DNA of 64,000 nucleotides from Zea mays (GCF_902167145.1 NC_050097.1:142129982-142193981), one strand, 5' to 3'. Shown: positions 1 through 11,111, counted from the stretch's first letter. Made by a program: numbers and translations. Notes: generated from the sequence alone by a model not told the origin.

Positions 1-248
1 GTCCCTCTCCTATGTGACAATGAGAGTGCAATCCGCATGGCAGATAATCCCGTTGAACGCAGCCGCACTAAGCACATAGACATTCGATATCACTTTTTGA
101 GAGATCACCAACAAAGGGGGGTATCGAAATTGCTTATGTTAGCACCAAAGAACAATTAACCAATATCTTTACCAATCCTTTAGATGAGAAAACCTTTAGC
201 AAACTTAGGAATGAGCTAAATATACTTCATTCTCAAAATTTTGATTGA
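1..248 (+). pseudogene. B0 pol C-terminus (RNase H tail), frameshifted
   Basis: This is the end of a Ty1/copia polyprotein covering the final RNase H segment. It contains the CDNESA motif, the HSRTKHI-like stretch (here ERSRTKHI) and the [12 protein letters not shown] end (here TNIFTNPL). Compared with the intact pol of E (end at 30927), one base is missing near 117-123 in a G-run, so the frame breaks between the DHQQ segment and the AYVST-like segment. The stop is TGA at 246-248. The 5' part is outside the window. Confidence 0.85.
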
Positions 249-426
249 AACATTGCACACATAGCTATTTTATATACCTTTGATCATATCTCTTTCATTA
301 TGGTACACATGCATATTTCTTATGTACCAAGGCTACGACTAATGTGTTTTCAAGTATATTTCTATACTAAGTCGTAGATTGAAAGGGAAATAGAGTCTTC
401 GGCAAAGACAAGGCTTCCATTCCACT

Positions 427-1107
427 TGTTGGGGACTTGTTCTCAAATGCTATGAATCAAGAACAAGGCAACATAAAATGTTAAATATCAAAGCCCTTCG
501 TCCTTCAGATCATTATTTCCCTTCGGATATAATGAATCTAGGACGAAGGTCATGAAGGACATACCTTCATGATCATGATAAAAGATGGAGAACATTCATA
601 TAAAGTACAGAAAGTAACATAATTTCTGTAAACATTATTATTAATCTATTTCCATTTATATTACTTATGTAAACAATGGTAAATTACAAATGTACATTCG
701 GCTTGAAGGAATGAGAATACAGACGTGACGCAAAAGTGAATGCCAAGTCAGCGTGAGCAGTACGGGAATACTGTTCACCTATTTATAGGCACGGGTCACA
801 GCCCATGCAAAATTACATTAATGCCCTTTACATTTATCAATAACTCTATAGTAATTCTTCGAGGTCTAATTTGGCTTTTCATCTTTAAGTCGGTTTCCCT
901 TTCCCGCCGTTATGCCGAAGCTCTTCTGCACATAGCTTCGTGATCGTCTTATCCTTCGTCGTGATCGCCGTCCCGGTCAAGCTTCGTCTTAACCATGCTC
1001 TTGTACACTCGCAATCTGACTTCGAAGGTACCTGTTCACATATTTCTCTTGGAAAACATAGTCAAATTACATTTTTGAGGACCTTCGGAAGCCGAAGGCC
1101 CCCAACA
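427..1107 (-). repeat. Element A 3' LTR (left copy)
   Basis: LTR of 681 bp running TGTTGGGG...CCCCAACA on the plus strand. On the minus strand it begins TGTTGGGGGCC. It keeps a TATA box on the minus strand (CTATAAATAG, plus 779-788). It follows the purine tract at 1108-1119 in element orientation. Confidence 0.95.
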
Positions 1108-1119
1108 GTAGCCCCTCGC
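1108..1119 (-). other. Element A polypurine tract
   Basis: On the minus strand the bases just before the left LTR read GCGAGGGGCTAC. This is a short purine-rich tract in the place expected for plus-strand priming, and it supports minus-strand orientation. Confidence 0.7.
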
Positions 1120-1262
1120 AATATTAATTTGCTATAAAGATAAGTTTATATTGCGATATGGACGAAGGCTATGGGCCGAAGGTCCGAAAAAACACCTTCC
1201 TTTTGCTAGAATAGCAACAGTCATTGACAAGCGGGACCCTCCAGTTTTCGACACACTGGGTG

Positions 1263-1270
1263 TATAAATA
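1263..1270 (+). promoter_or_regulatory. TATA box for the antisense gene of element A
   Basis: TATAAATA lies outside the LTR, about 134 bp upstream of ATG 1404 on the plus strand, opposite to the element's own transcription. The rest of 1120-1403 has no coding signal and would be promoter and 5' leader. The position suggests a dedicated promoter for the antisense gene. Confidence 0.6.
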
Positions 1271-3439
1271 AGGGCTCACCATAAGTTATTTGGCACGCTC
1301 TCTTGCCATCTGTTTTACCTGCTCAAATAGCTTTCTGCCCACAAATATTTGACTGTGTCCCTAGTTTTAAGCTTCGGAGCCGAGAGGCAGGATTTCCGAA
1401 GGGATGTCTCAGGAAAAGAAAGTTGCTGCCAGAGTGAAGCTGAGCCTTTCTGAGGAGAAAAATCTGGGCTTCATTGAATCAATAGCAAAAACAAATACAG
1501 AGAAAATTACTAGGGAGATTTTGGAAGGCTTATCTGAAGATACTGGTGAAAGTGATAGTTATGAGATCGACCATAGCGACCAAGCCATTCAGTCTTCGGA
1601 AAATCAACTATTGGGCAAAGTCACCTTGAAAACATGAGGGGAAGATATTTTCGAGATATGTCCATCGTGAGGGCAGATGACGGAGAGAGGACTGTGCCGA
1701 CTCCCGAAGATGATGAAGTCGTGATCTTCCGAAGCTTTTTTAAAGCTGGGCTACGATTCCCTATAAGCAGGTTTGTGGTAGAAGTTCTGAAAATATATCA
1801 GGTTTACCTTCATCAACTTACCCCTGAAGCAATATAAGAATGGGAGTCTTCGTCTGGGCCGTGAAGAGCCAGGGCCTAGAGCCAAATGCGAAAAGCTTTT
1901 GCAATATACATGAGTTATTATATGAGACGAAGCCCTGGGGTAAAGAGCAATATCATAACAACTTTGGTTGTTACAACTTCGGTGCTCACTCTGGATCAAG
2001 CTGTCCTGTGCCAACCTTTCGGAAGAGATGGCCCGGGGAATGGATGAAGGAATGGTTCTATGTAAAAAATGATTTGAATGTTCGAGAAGATATTAAGGAT
2101 ATCATCATGTGCCCTATCTGGCAGCGCTTCGGACTCCGGAAACCGAAGGTAGAAATGGATGAAGTAGCCGAAGAATGCCAACGGGCCTTCGGCGTAGTCT
2201 GCTCTTTTATTGGGACAAGGGATTTAATACAAGAACACATTGCCTTCAGAGTGTGGCCACTTGCAGATAACTGGGAAATGCCGAAAGAAACTGTTAAAGA
2301 AACTGACGAAGGTGGACTAGTCAGGCTGAAGTACACATTCAAGTACGGAGACAAATTCGTTGAGCCCGATGATGATTGGTTAAAGAGCATCGAGACTGTA
2401 AGTGATGAATTGCTTGGGGTATACTCAAAGGCCGAAGACACTGCACTATCAGCGGCCTTCGGAGGTCGAAAGAAGAAAAGACTCAACCGAGTATTTGACG
2501 CAATTGGGTTTGTCTACCCTGACTACCGCTATCCAGCGCGGGGTCAAAAAAGAAAAAGCGCAACTTCTGCAAAAGAAACCGCTTCAGCCGCTCCTAGCGA
2601 GCCAGCGCCGAAGAGACGAAGGGTAAAGGTTCTCACACACCGGCCACGCTATATTGAACCAGCCACAGTGCCTGAGTTCGCCGGTGAAACCCCTTCGGCC
2701 ACCGAATCTAAAGATTCAACTCTGCTGCCAGAAATCAAAGAATTGGCCGAAATGCCAGAAACAGAAAAGATGGAAGAACCAAGGGCTGAAGAAGCAAAAT
2801 CATCAGAAGTCTCAGGTCCTTCGGCAAAGGTAGAAACAGGAAAAATCCATATGGGTCCAACAGTGACCCCGAAAAGAAAGAGGATGGTTAATGTGTTAGA
2901 TGTTCTGGAGACAATTAAATCTTCAAGCATAACTCCAAAGAAAACTCTTGAAACTTCTGGAGTATCTATTGAAGCCTTTGTTGCTGAAGCTTCAAAACAA
3001 CAGCCTGAAGCTGAAGCTGAGGCTGGACCTTTAGAGCCCACCAAGGACAACCTTTGGAAACCGAAGACAAAGCTACAAAGGCAGCTTTGGAAGCCGAAAA
3101 AATGTCAGAACCAATTGTGGTTGAAGAAACTGACACTGCTGCCCCCGAAGCACCTTCCTCCATACGCGATTACATTGTGCGACATGCTTCGGGGAAGAAA
3201 TTATCTGAAGAAGAGATTTATGAAGCTGATCACTATGCCAGAGAATTAAAATATCCGAAGGGGGCACTAGTGTTCAATGGGACAAACGAAGATGACTTCC
3301 TATACTGCCTCCCAGACAACAAAGAATTATCCGTCTGTCGGAGATGGCTAGAAGTATGGGGTTTCCGAAGCTTGAAGCTGGACTCTGTGCTATGACGAAG
3401 GACGATCTTGCAGATAGTCTTGCATATAATAGCCTGAAG

Positions 3440-3517
3440 GTATGAGAACTGCGTGTTTGGAAATTTTATAATTTGCAAATCATTCTTTTATTCTTATACC
3501 AACTCTTTTACATATAG
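3440..3517 (+). other. Putative intron 1 of the antisense gene
   Basis: It runs GTATGAG to ATATAG (78 bp) and is AT-rich with a pyrimidine-rich stretch before the AG. Removing it joins the frame ending LAYNSLK to one starting GLILSNA, which continues into the coiled coil. This is inference from reading-frame continuity only. Confidence 0.5.
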
Positions 3518-4310
3518 GGTTTAATACTAAGCAACGCGTTGAGAGCTTAAAAGAATGCCGAAGACGAGAGCTATGATATTGCTTTCAACAACCTACGATC
3601 AGAGGTTATTAAGCTGAGAAACGAAGCTCTGGAAAAGGATAAAATTCTACTTACATTGGTGGACAAGATAAAAGAGGATGAAGCTGCCTCAAAGGCCCAG
3701 GCTGAAGCCCAAAAACGCGAAATTAAAGATCTTCAGAAACAGCTAGCTAGAGCTAAAGAAGAACGTATACTTGAAGAGACAAAATGAGAGCTTAGTGATC
3801 AATGGGCCGATCATTTAGAAATAAATGTTAAAGAGCTTCGTGCATCCCAGAGGAGATGCTATGTTAAATCCATACAGTGTGTTAAGAAGATAAAATCCAG
3901 CTTCGCCAACGTTGGCGCATTCTCTAGCGAAGAGAATTTCTCAAGGGGCAATCCCGAAGGCCCGATTGAATGGATCAGTCACGAAGCTGAGGCCTTCGAG
4001 GAAATACTGAATAGCCGCGGAGACATATGTGCTTTTTCGGGTGCTAGAGGAATTGCTACTATTTTGGAGAGGAAAGGTTGCGAGCATGTAAAATCCTTAG
4101 CGCAATCTGAAGCTACTTTGTCCTCCGAAGACATTAAAGACCCCTCAGCCGAAGCAAGCATGCTCGGCGGAAAATTTTTCACCGATATCTGGGACAACGG
4201 CGGACGAGAAATGGCTCAAGAAATTATTTAAAAGAGCGAAAAAGGCATCCACGATGCTAGAAAAATAGCAGAGGCTGCTGAAAAAAGTACAGAGCCCGAA
4301 GGTCAAATAG

Positions 4311-4406
4311 GTACTAATTAGTGATAATTGGCTCTTCGCTGTAATCTTTTGACTTCGAACTTGTTCACAGCTTGTAATAATATATCCGTACCTTTTCTTT
4401 TCTCAG
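4311..4406 (+). other. Putative intron 2 of the antisense gene
   Basis: It runs GTACTAA to TTTTCTCAG (96 bp) with a strong pyrimidine tract. Splicing joins the acidic region before it to the last exon, which ends EVILKED and TAA at 4540. Inference from splice consensus and frame. Confidence 0.45.
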
Positions 4407-4540
4407 AACCTACTGAGCTAGCCCCAAGCCCTCAGACAAAGGGGGATGACGAAATTAGACAAATGGCAGAAGCCATCATGGATAGAGTTGTTGATCAACT
4501 TTTAAATGAAGCTGCAGAAGTAATCTTAAAAGAAGATTAA

Positions 4541-5478
4541 ATGCTACTGTAAAAACATTTAGTTTGTAATATTTGTCGAAAATCGTGTAACATTGTGTAA
4601 CATATTAGCTGTTTATAACTCCATTTTTGACGATGCATGAAACATCATACACATACCATTTTTGAGCCTTCGGCGAAAAAACACCTTCCCTTCTTTTCAT
4701 GCTTCGTAAAAATCAATAATCAATCCTTGTAAAATCAATAACCAATAGATCCTTTCATTTCAGTAATTGACGAAGGTATAACTCTTCAGCGGCTATTTCT
4801 TGTGCCTTGTCAGTAATTCTTTAAAACAATCTTCGGCCATCAATATCAAAACCCTCCCTTCTTGCATTGTTGATGCACTATGATGTATGATGTCATGCTA
4901 TGCGAATGATGTAATGATGTAATGTTGTGCAAAATGATATTTGCCGAAGATTGATGAAATCAGCGTTTATTTTTCGCTGTAAGCCTCCCTTAGGAGCTTC
5001 TTCGCCTTTTACTTCAGCGGAATCAGCGTTTATTTTTCGTTGTAAGCCTCCCTTAGGAGCTTCTTCGCCTTTTACTTTCAGCGGAATCAGCGTTTATTTT
5101 TTGCTGTAAGCCTCCCTTAGGAGCTTCTTCGCCTTTTACTTTCAGCGGAATCAGCGTTTATTTTTCGCTGTAGGCTCAGAAAACTTACACTGCGCTCCCT
5201 TAGGAACGGCTTTTTGTTGCTTCGAATAAATTGTACTTTGTTCCTTAGAACAAGTTTTTGACAACTTTGAAAACCCTCCTTGCCAACATAAATTCTCATG
5301 CTTCAGCAGCTTAGGCCTATGGAGAAGATATATTTTTATTATAGAAAAAAGCGAAACTATTACAAAAAATTGGAAGGCGATAAAAGACATTAAAACTACC
5401 CTTAATTGTTCCTTATTAAAAAGAAAGTAATAGTGAATATGAAAATGCGAAAGAGCTGCTGCTGAGGTAGGATATTTG
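4541..5478. other. Non-coding spacer of element A between antisense gene and gag
   Basis: No coding signal is seen on either strand. This is the place where protease, reverse transcriptase, RNase H and integrase would lie in a full Tat element, and none is left. It holds the 64 bp tandem array at 4958-5175. Confidence 0.7.
4958..5175. repeat. 64 bp minisatellite inside element A
   Basis: About 3.4 tandem copies of a 63-64 bp unit, with unit starts at CAGCG 4961, 5024, 5088 and 5152. Each unit contains CAGCGTTTATTTTTCG, then CCTCCCTTAGGAGCTTCTTC and a CCTTTTACTT tail. Copies are nearly identical; one T is missing in the first. It lies downstream of the gag stop in element orientation. Confidence 0.95.
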
Positions 5479-6996
5479 TCAGTAAATGTGCTTCGACTCC
5501 GGCACAGTGCTATTGACTGTGCGAGCTTCGGACTCCTCTCTGAAGTCCCGCTGAAGGTTGACGCGTTGACTCCCTTCTGGCTGCTGACCTCTTTGTGTTG
5601 GTGGTGGCGGTGGAGGCTGCTGCCAAGATGCTTGGGGTTGGCTTGCCGAAGCAACAGAAGCTGCAGGGTGGTTACCTACATATTCTGGAATATAAGGCGA
5701 ATGATACGAAGCAGTATGCATGACCTGCTTCGGCTGACTTTGTTGCGCTGCTGCTTCTGCTATCTCCTTCTGCTTCTGGATGGTAACGTGGCACATCCTG
5801 GTGGTATGGCCCTTGTCTTCACCACAGAATAGGCAGTAAATTTTTCTTGGCTGATCTCCAAACCTTCCCCCGAAGCCCCTGGCGCCTCTGCCCCTTGGCG
5901 CTGACGGCCGAAAAGAACTTTGCTGCTGCCCCGAAGCTTGTGAAGAGTATTGTGGCCTTTGCTGCTGGCTCCCTCGATCATCACTTTGAGTAGAGTTATG
6001 AATTGACCTAACGTACCTCGGGTGAAATCTTCCTTCGAAGCCCCTGGTCATTTCAGAGAACCTGAATGCTTCCTCCCTTCTTTGGCGGAAGTTATTGTCA
6101 GCTCGAATATACTCGTCCATCTTCTGGAGCAGCTTCTCCAAAGTTTGTGGTGGCTTCCTGGCAAAGTACTGCGCTGAAGGTCCCGGCCGAAGCCCCTTAA
6201 TCATGGCCTCAATGACAATTTCATTGGGCACTGTTGGCGCCTGTGCCCTCAGACGCAGAAACCTTCGGACATACGCCTGAAGGTATTCTTCGTAGTCCTG
6301 GGTACACTGGAATAGAGCCTGAGCGGTGACTGGCTTTGTCTGAAATCCTTGAAAGCTGGTTATCAACATATCCTTCAGCTTTTGCCATGAGGTGATTGTC
6401 CCTGGCCGAAGAGAAGAGTACCAAGTCTGAGCGACACTCTTGACGGCCATGATAAAAGACTTTGCCATGACTGCCGTATTGCCACCATACGAAGATATGG
6501 TTGCCTCATAGCTCATCAAGAATTGCTTCGGGTCTGTATGACAGTCATACATGGGGAGCTGAGGTGGCTTGTAAGACTGGGGCCATGGTGTAGCCTGTAA
6601 TTCTGTTGACAAAGGAGAAGCATCATCAAAAGCAAAATTTCCATGATGGAAATCTTCATACCAGTCTTCGTCATTGTAGAAACCCTCCTGATTGAGCTCT
6701 CTGCGCTAAGGCCTTCGGCTCTGGTCATCTTGAACAAGATGACGAACCTCTTCTGACGCTTCATCTATCTGCCTCTGAAGGTCAGCTAGACGAGCCATCT
6801 TCTCCTTCTTCCGTTGAACCTATTGCTGAAGCATTTCCAGGTTTTGGATTTCCTGGTCCAAGTCGTCTTCCGGAGGCGTTGGACTAGTAGCCTTCCTCTT
6901 TTGACTTCGGGCTTCCCTGAGAGAAAGGACGTCCTGATTGGAATCCAGCGGCTGTAGAGTACCAGCCCCTGTCGCTGAAGCTTTTTTCGGTGGCAT
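5479..6996 (-). pseudogene. gag: gag of element A with two premature TAG codons
   Basis: Nucleocapsid/capsid precursor of a Ty3/gypsy element, 505 codons from ATG 6996-6994 in one frame. It has a basic, coiled N-terminus, then a retrotransposon gag domain (around the W of TWYSSLRPGTI and the YLQAYVRRF segment), and a CCHC zinc knuckle C-x2-C-x4-H-x4-C (CLFCGEDKGHTTRMC, about 5800-5845). The tail is Gln/Pro-rich. Two in-frame TAG codons (6822-6820 and 6708-6706) interrupt the N-terminal part; both sit where Gln would fit, so CAG to TAG is likely. Translation could restart only downstream of the second stop. No frameshift is needed. Confidence 0.85.
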
Positions 6997-7056
6997 GACG
7001 AAGGTGATGCTTGCCGAAGGTGTTCAAGACTCAAAAATGGAAGTGAGTTCACCGGA

Positions 7057-7068
7057 GGTGGGCGCCAA
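7057..7068 (-). other. Element A primer-binding site
   Basis: On the minus strand the bases after the 5' LTR read TTGGCGCCCACC. This is the TGGCGCC type of primer site used by many plant Tat gypsy elements. It fixes the orientation of the element. Confidence 0.75.
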
Positions 7069-7749
7069 TGTTGGGGACTTGTTCTCAAATGCTATGAATC
7101 AAGAACAAGGCAACATAAAATGTTAAATATCAAAGCCCTTTGTCCTTCAGATCATTATTTCCCTTCGGATATAATGAATCTAGGACGAAGGTCATGAAGG
7201 ACATACCTTCATGATCATGATAAAAGATGGAGAACATTCATATAAAGTACAGAAAGTAACATAATTTTTGTAAACATTATTATTAATCTATTTCCATTTA
7301 TATTACTTATGTAAACAATGGTAAATTACAAATGTACCTTCGGCTTGAAGGAATGAGAATACAGACGTGACGCAAAAGTGAATGCCAAGTCAGTGTGAAC
7401 AGTACGGGAATACTGTTCACCTATTAATAGGCACGGGTCACAGCCCATGCAAAATTACATTAATGCCCTTTACATTTATCAATAACTCTATAGTAATTCT
7501 TCGAGGTCTAATTTGGCTTTTCATCTTTAAGTCGGTTTCCCTTTCCCGCCGTTATGCCGAAGCTCTTCTGCACATAGCTTCGTGATCGTCTTATCCTTCG
7601 TCGTGATCGCCGTCCCGGTCAAGCTTCGTCTTAACCATGCTCTTGTACACTCGCAATATGACTTCGAAGGTACTTGTTCACATATTTCTCTTGGAAAACA
7701 TAGTCAAATTACATTTTTGAGGACCTTCGGAAGCCGAAGGCCCCCAACA
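7069..7749 (-). repeat. Element A 5' LTR (right copy)
   Basis: The promoter-bearing LTR in element orientation, 681 bp, TG...CA ends, followed by the CCACT duplication at 7750-7754. Compared with the left copy, the minus-strand TATA box CTATAAATAG is changed to CTATTAATAG (plus 7421-7430). This could weaken transcription from this copy. Confidence 0.95.
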
Positions 7750-8444
7750 CCACTCTAACGGTATCATTTACCCTTCGCCGTCACTCCACATCACTCTCAA
7801 TAGGTATAATATCCACTCTTATCTACTTATACCAATGAGGAGAAAGTTTAAAGGGCTCTCAAAGTCTCTGTTTTGGCAATTAATGCGAAAGGGGGAGAAA
7901 GTATTAAGCCTAAAGCAAAAGGACCGCACCACCACCTAATTTTAAATTGTGTTTTGAAAATTTTAATTGGTATATTTCAAATTGGTATGTTCATTTTCAA
8001 TTGTTATATTAAAAGATAGATTTTCAAAATTGGCATCTAAATTACGAACATACTTCCTATTGATATCTACTAAAACCCTCTTAAAAACTAAGAGGAGAAT
8101 TTCATACAGGGGGAGTTTTGTATAGTCAAAGGAAAAGCATTTGAAACAGGGGGAGAAATTTCAAATCTTGAAAATGCTTCTTGCAATCTTATTCATATAT
8201 CTTTGACTATTTGCAAAAGGATTTTGAAAAGACTTTCCAAAAAGAATTTGCAAAAACAAAACAAGTGGTGCAAGCATGGTCCAAAATGTTAAATAAAAGA
8301 AAGCAATCCATGCATATCTAGTGAAATTATAAATTGGTTTAATTCCAAGTAACCTATGCACTTACATTATGCAAACTAGTTCATTTCTGCACTTATATAG
8401 TTGCTTTGGTTTGTGTTGGCATCAATCACCAAAAAGGGGGAGAT
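7750..8444 (+). other. B0 3' noncoding tail with repeated polypurine tracts
   Basis: Non-coding DNA between A and the B0 3' LTR. It holds several AGGGGGAG-type tracts (near 7889, 8107 and 8148) and the terminal tract AAAAAGGGGGAGA at 8431-8443 directly before the LTR. Multiple polypurine tracts in the 3' tail are a described Sirevirus trait. Same layout as 30928-31756 in E. Confidence 0.8.
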
Positions 8445-9588
8445 TGAAAGGGAAATAGGGTTAACCTTTTCCCAATATTAATTTTGGTGGTTGAATGCCC
8501 AACACAAATATTGGACTAACTAGTTTGCTCTAGATTATATACTCTACAGGTGCATAAAGGTTCAATACAAACCAATAAAAGATTGAAGAAAGGGTTCAAA
8601 TACATAGGAGCTAGAAACCGAGTGTGCCCTGGTCTAGTGCACCAGACTGTCCGGTGCACCAGGACCGTACAATTCCAAACCAGTCACTCTCAGGTTTTCG
8701 CGAGCGCGCTTCGCTATAATTCACTGGACCGTCCGGTGCATCAGCGGAGTAACAGCTATCCAGCGCAACGGTCGACTGCAACGGCTCTTGACGAGCGCTA
8801 CAGTGCACAACAATGCGCGGCAGAGACAGAGCGCAGAGTCAGAACACACCGGACACTGAACAGTGTCTGGCCGGTGCCACTAGAGGACAAAGCCTCCAAT
8901 GGTCAAAAGCTCCCGAACCCTAACGATTGGGTGACGTGGCTGGCGCACCGGACAGTGTCCGGTGCGCCCATCGACAGTAGCCACCCCCAACGGTTGTTTG
9001 GTGGTTGAAGGCTATAAATACCCCCCAATAACCTCCACTCCAAGCATCCAAGTTTTCTGAGGTTCTCATTCAATATAAGAGCTAGTGCATTCACTCCTAT
9101 ACACAACTCAAAAGAATCAAAGCCTCTCCAAGTCCCAAATTCATTCCAGCCACCTAGTGATTAGAGAGAGTGTTTTTGTTTGTGTTCTTTGTGCTCTTGT
9201 TGCTTGGATCACTTTCTTCCTTCCTCATTCTTGTTCCCAAGTGAATTGTAATCAAAGAAAGAGACACCAAGTGTGTGGTGGTCCTTGTGGGGTCTAAGTG
9301 ATCCGTTTGATTAAGGAGAATGCTCACTCGGTCTAGGTGACCGTTTGAGAGAGGGAAAGGGTTGAAAGAGACCCGATCTTTGTGACCACCTCAATGGGGA
9401 CTAGGTTCTTTAGAACCGAACCTCGGTAAAACAAATCATCGGGTTTATCTGCTTTATTTCTTGGTTGATTTGCTTTCCCCTCTCTTTCGGACTCGGATTT
9501 AATTCTAACGCTAACCCCGACTTGTAGTGTGTGCTTAAGTTTATAATTTTCAGATTCCGCCTATTCACCCCCATCTAGGCGACTTTCA
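8445..9588 (+). repeat. B0 3' LTR (Sirevirus)
   Basis: LTR of 1144 bp with ends TGAAAGGG and GACTTTCA, about a 150 bp smaller relative of the E LTRs. It contains the CCGGACNGTCCGGTG palindrome family at 8640-8980, a TATA box TATAAATA at 9013-9020, and the U5 end with the CATCTAGGCGACTTTCA border. No primer site follows, so it is the downstream LTR. Confidence 0.9.
9013..9020 (+). promoter_or_regulatory. TATA box of B0 LTR
   Basis: GGCTATAAATACCCC, the same core promoter context as in the E LTRs (24365 and 32495) and in I (54506). Confidence 0.75.
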
Positions 9589-11098
9589 GAGTCTACACCA
9601 AGTAGGCTTCCAATCGACGCCTCCAAGCTCGACAATGAGGAGATGTCGCTCATCATCAAGAGCTTCCGCCAAATCCTCAAGCAAAGGAGGGGGAAGGATT
9701 ACGAGCCCCGCTCCAAGAGGGTGTGCTACCGGTGTGGTAAGTTCGGTCATTTCATAGCTAAATGTCCAATTTCTAGTAAAAGTGACAGGGACGAAGACAA
9801 GAAGGGGAAAAACAAGGAGAAGAAGAGATACTACAAGAAGAAGGGCGGCGATGCGCACATGTCCGGGAATGGGACTCCGACGAGAGCTCCACTGACTCCT
9901 CCTCCGACGAGGACGCCGCCAACATCATCGTCAACAAAGGTCTCCTCTTCCCCAATATCGGCCACAAGTGTCTCATGGCTAAGGACGACAAGAAGAAGAA
10001 GGTACACTCTAGAGCCAACCCCAAATATACTAAATCTAGTGATGAGGGTAGCTCTAGCGATAATGAGGATGATTTACTTTCTCTCTTTGCCAACCTTAGC
10101 ATGAAACAAAAGGAAAATTGAATGAATTAATTGAGACCATTAACGAGAAGGATGATCTCTTGGAATGCCAAGAGGACTTGCTCGTTAAAGAAAATAAAAA
10201 ATTTGTTAAGTTGAAAAATGCTTATGCTCAGGAAGTAGAAAAATGTGAAAACTTATCTAAGGAGCTTAGCATTTGTCATTATTCAATTTCAAGTCTTAGA
10301 ACTGAGAATACTAGTTTAGTTTCTAAGATTGAAAAGCTGAATGTTTGCAATGAGTCAATTTCTAGTCTTAAAATTAAGAATGATAATTTAAAAGCTAAGA
10401 TTGAGAAATTGAGTATTTGCAAAGCATCTACATCTACTGTTGAAAATGTTACAATTTGTGATAGATGTAAAGACATTAATGTTGAAGCTATGAATGATCA
10501 CCTTGCCATGATTAAACAACAAAATGATCACATAGCTAAATTAACTGCTAAAATTGCCGAGCATGAACTAGAAAATGAAAATTTTAAATTTGCTCGTAGT
10601 ATGCTTTATAATGGGAGACGCCCCGGCATTAAGGATGGCATTGGGTTCCAAAAAGGGAGCCAAAGAAATGTCAAGCTTAATGTACCTAAAAAATTGTCTA
10701 ATTTTGTTAAGGGTAAGGCTCTCATGGTTCATGATAGTGAGGGCTATATTTTATATCTTGCAAACTATCCCGAACACAAAATTAGGAAGATTCATGCTAG
10801 GAAACCTCACAATGTTTCTCATCATGCATTCATGTATAAAAATGAGGCTTCTAGTTCTAGGCATTCCACTCATATCAAAATGCCTAAGAAGAAAATTCCT
10901 AATGCATCAAATGAGCATAACATTTCATTTTAGACTTTTGATGCTTCCTATGTTTTAACTAACAAATCAGGCAAAGTAGTTGCCAAATATGTTTGGGGCA
11001 AATACAAGAGTCCCAAGACTTGTGTTTGGGTACCCAAGGTGCTTGTTTCTTATGTGAAAGGACCCAAGACCGTTTGGGTACCTAAGAACAAGGCCTAA
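9589..11098 (+). pseudogene. gag: B1 gag (C-terminal two thirds), broken
   Basis: Sirevirus gag with the zinc knuckle CYRCGKFGHFIAKC (about 9724-9768), a Lys-rich segment, a long coiled coil (10118-10600) and the basic C-terminus with GRRPGIKDGIGFQKG and repeated WVPK motifs. Lesions relative to E: frameshift near 9860, a one-base loss near 10110, and an in-frame TAG at 10931-10933. The final stop is TAA 11096-11098, 13 nt before the pol frame. Confidence 0.85.
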
Positions 11099-11111
11099 AT
11101 TTGTTTTGTAG

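Larger units (their letters stand above)
1404..4540 (+). pseudogene. Antisense extra gene of a Tat element (Transposase_28-like), degenerate
   Basis: A gene antisense to the retrotransposon. After ATG 1404 a short acidic start is followed (about 1690-2250) by a stretch with FF..GLRFP, LHQLTPEAI and a GEWMKEWFYVKND segment. This resembles the putative gypsy-type transposon domain (Pfam Transposase_28) reported in antisense extra frames of grass Tat elements. Next come a Pro/Glu/Lys-rich linker (2540-3050) and a long coiled coil (3540-3830). Best continuity needs two introns with GT-AG ends, 3440-3517 and 4311-4406, and ends at TAA 4538-4540. It is broken by frameshifts near 1620, 1838, 3050 and 3380, and by in-frame stops after about 3550, 3784 and 4230. 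Function is unknown; I assign none. Confidence 0.7.
427..7749 (-). mobile_element. Non-autonomous Tat-type Ty3/gypsy element A (zeon-like)
   Basis: This is a complete 7323 bp element with two 681 bp LTRs (427-1107 and 7069-7749) and a perfect 5 bp target duplication CCACT. It reads on the minus strand: the primer site (7057-7068) lies inside the right LTR and a purine tract (1108-1119) lies inside the left one. It encodes gag (6996-5479) but no protease, reverse transcriptase or integrase, so it depends on a helper. An antisense gene occupies 1404-4540 on the plus strand. Size, missing pol and TTCGG/CCGAA richness recall the maize cinful-zeon group; that name is from memory and not proven here. 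The LTRs differ at about 8 sites by eye (roughly 1.2%). Confidence 0.92.
1..9588 (+). mobile_element. Sirevirus (Ty1/copia) B0, 3' part, interrupted by element A
   Basis: The 3' end of a copia retrotransposon enters from the left edge. Visible parts are the last codons of pol (1-248), the 3' noncoding tail (249-426 and 7750-8444) and the 3' LTR (8445-9588). The tail is split by Tat element A with a CCACT duplication at 422-426 and 7750-7754. The 3' LTR is followed directly by sequence matching the middle of a gag gene (compare 26042 onward), not by a primer site. So B0 most likely inserted into gag of B1. The expected duplication would be GAGTC (9589-9593), but its partner lies outside the window. 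Confidence 0.85.

Noticed and set aside
4958..5175. Direct repeats resembling a CRISPR array
   Set aside because: The units are tandem with no unique spacers, and lie inside a plant retrotransposon.
8445..9588. B0 LTR as the 5' LTR of B1
   Set aside because: No primer site follows and the next base is mid-gag sequence. A deletion ending exactly at the LTR border is less likely than insertion of B0 into B1 gag.
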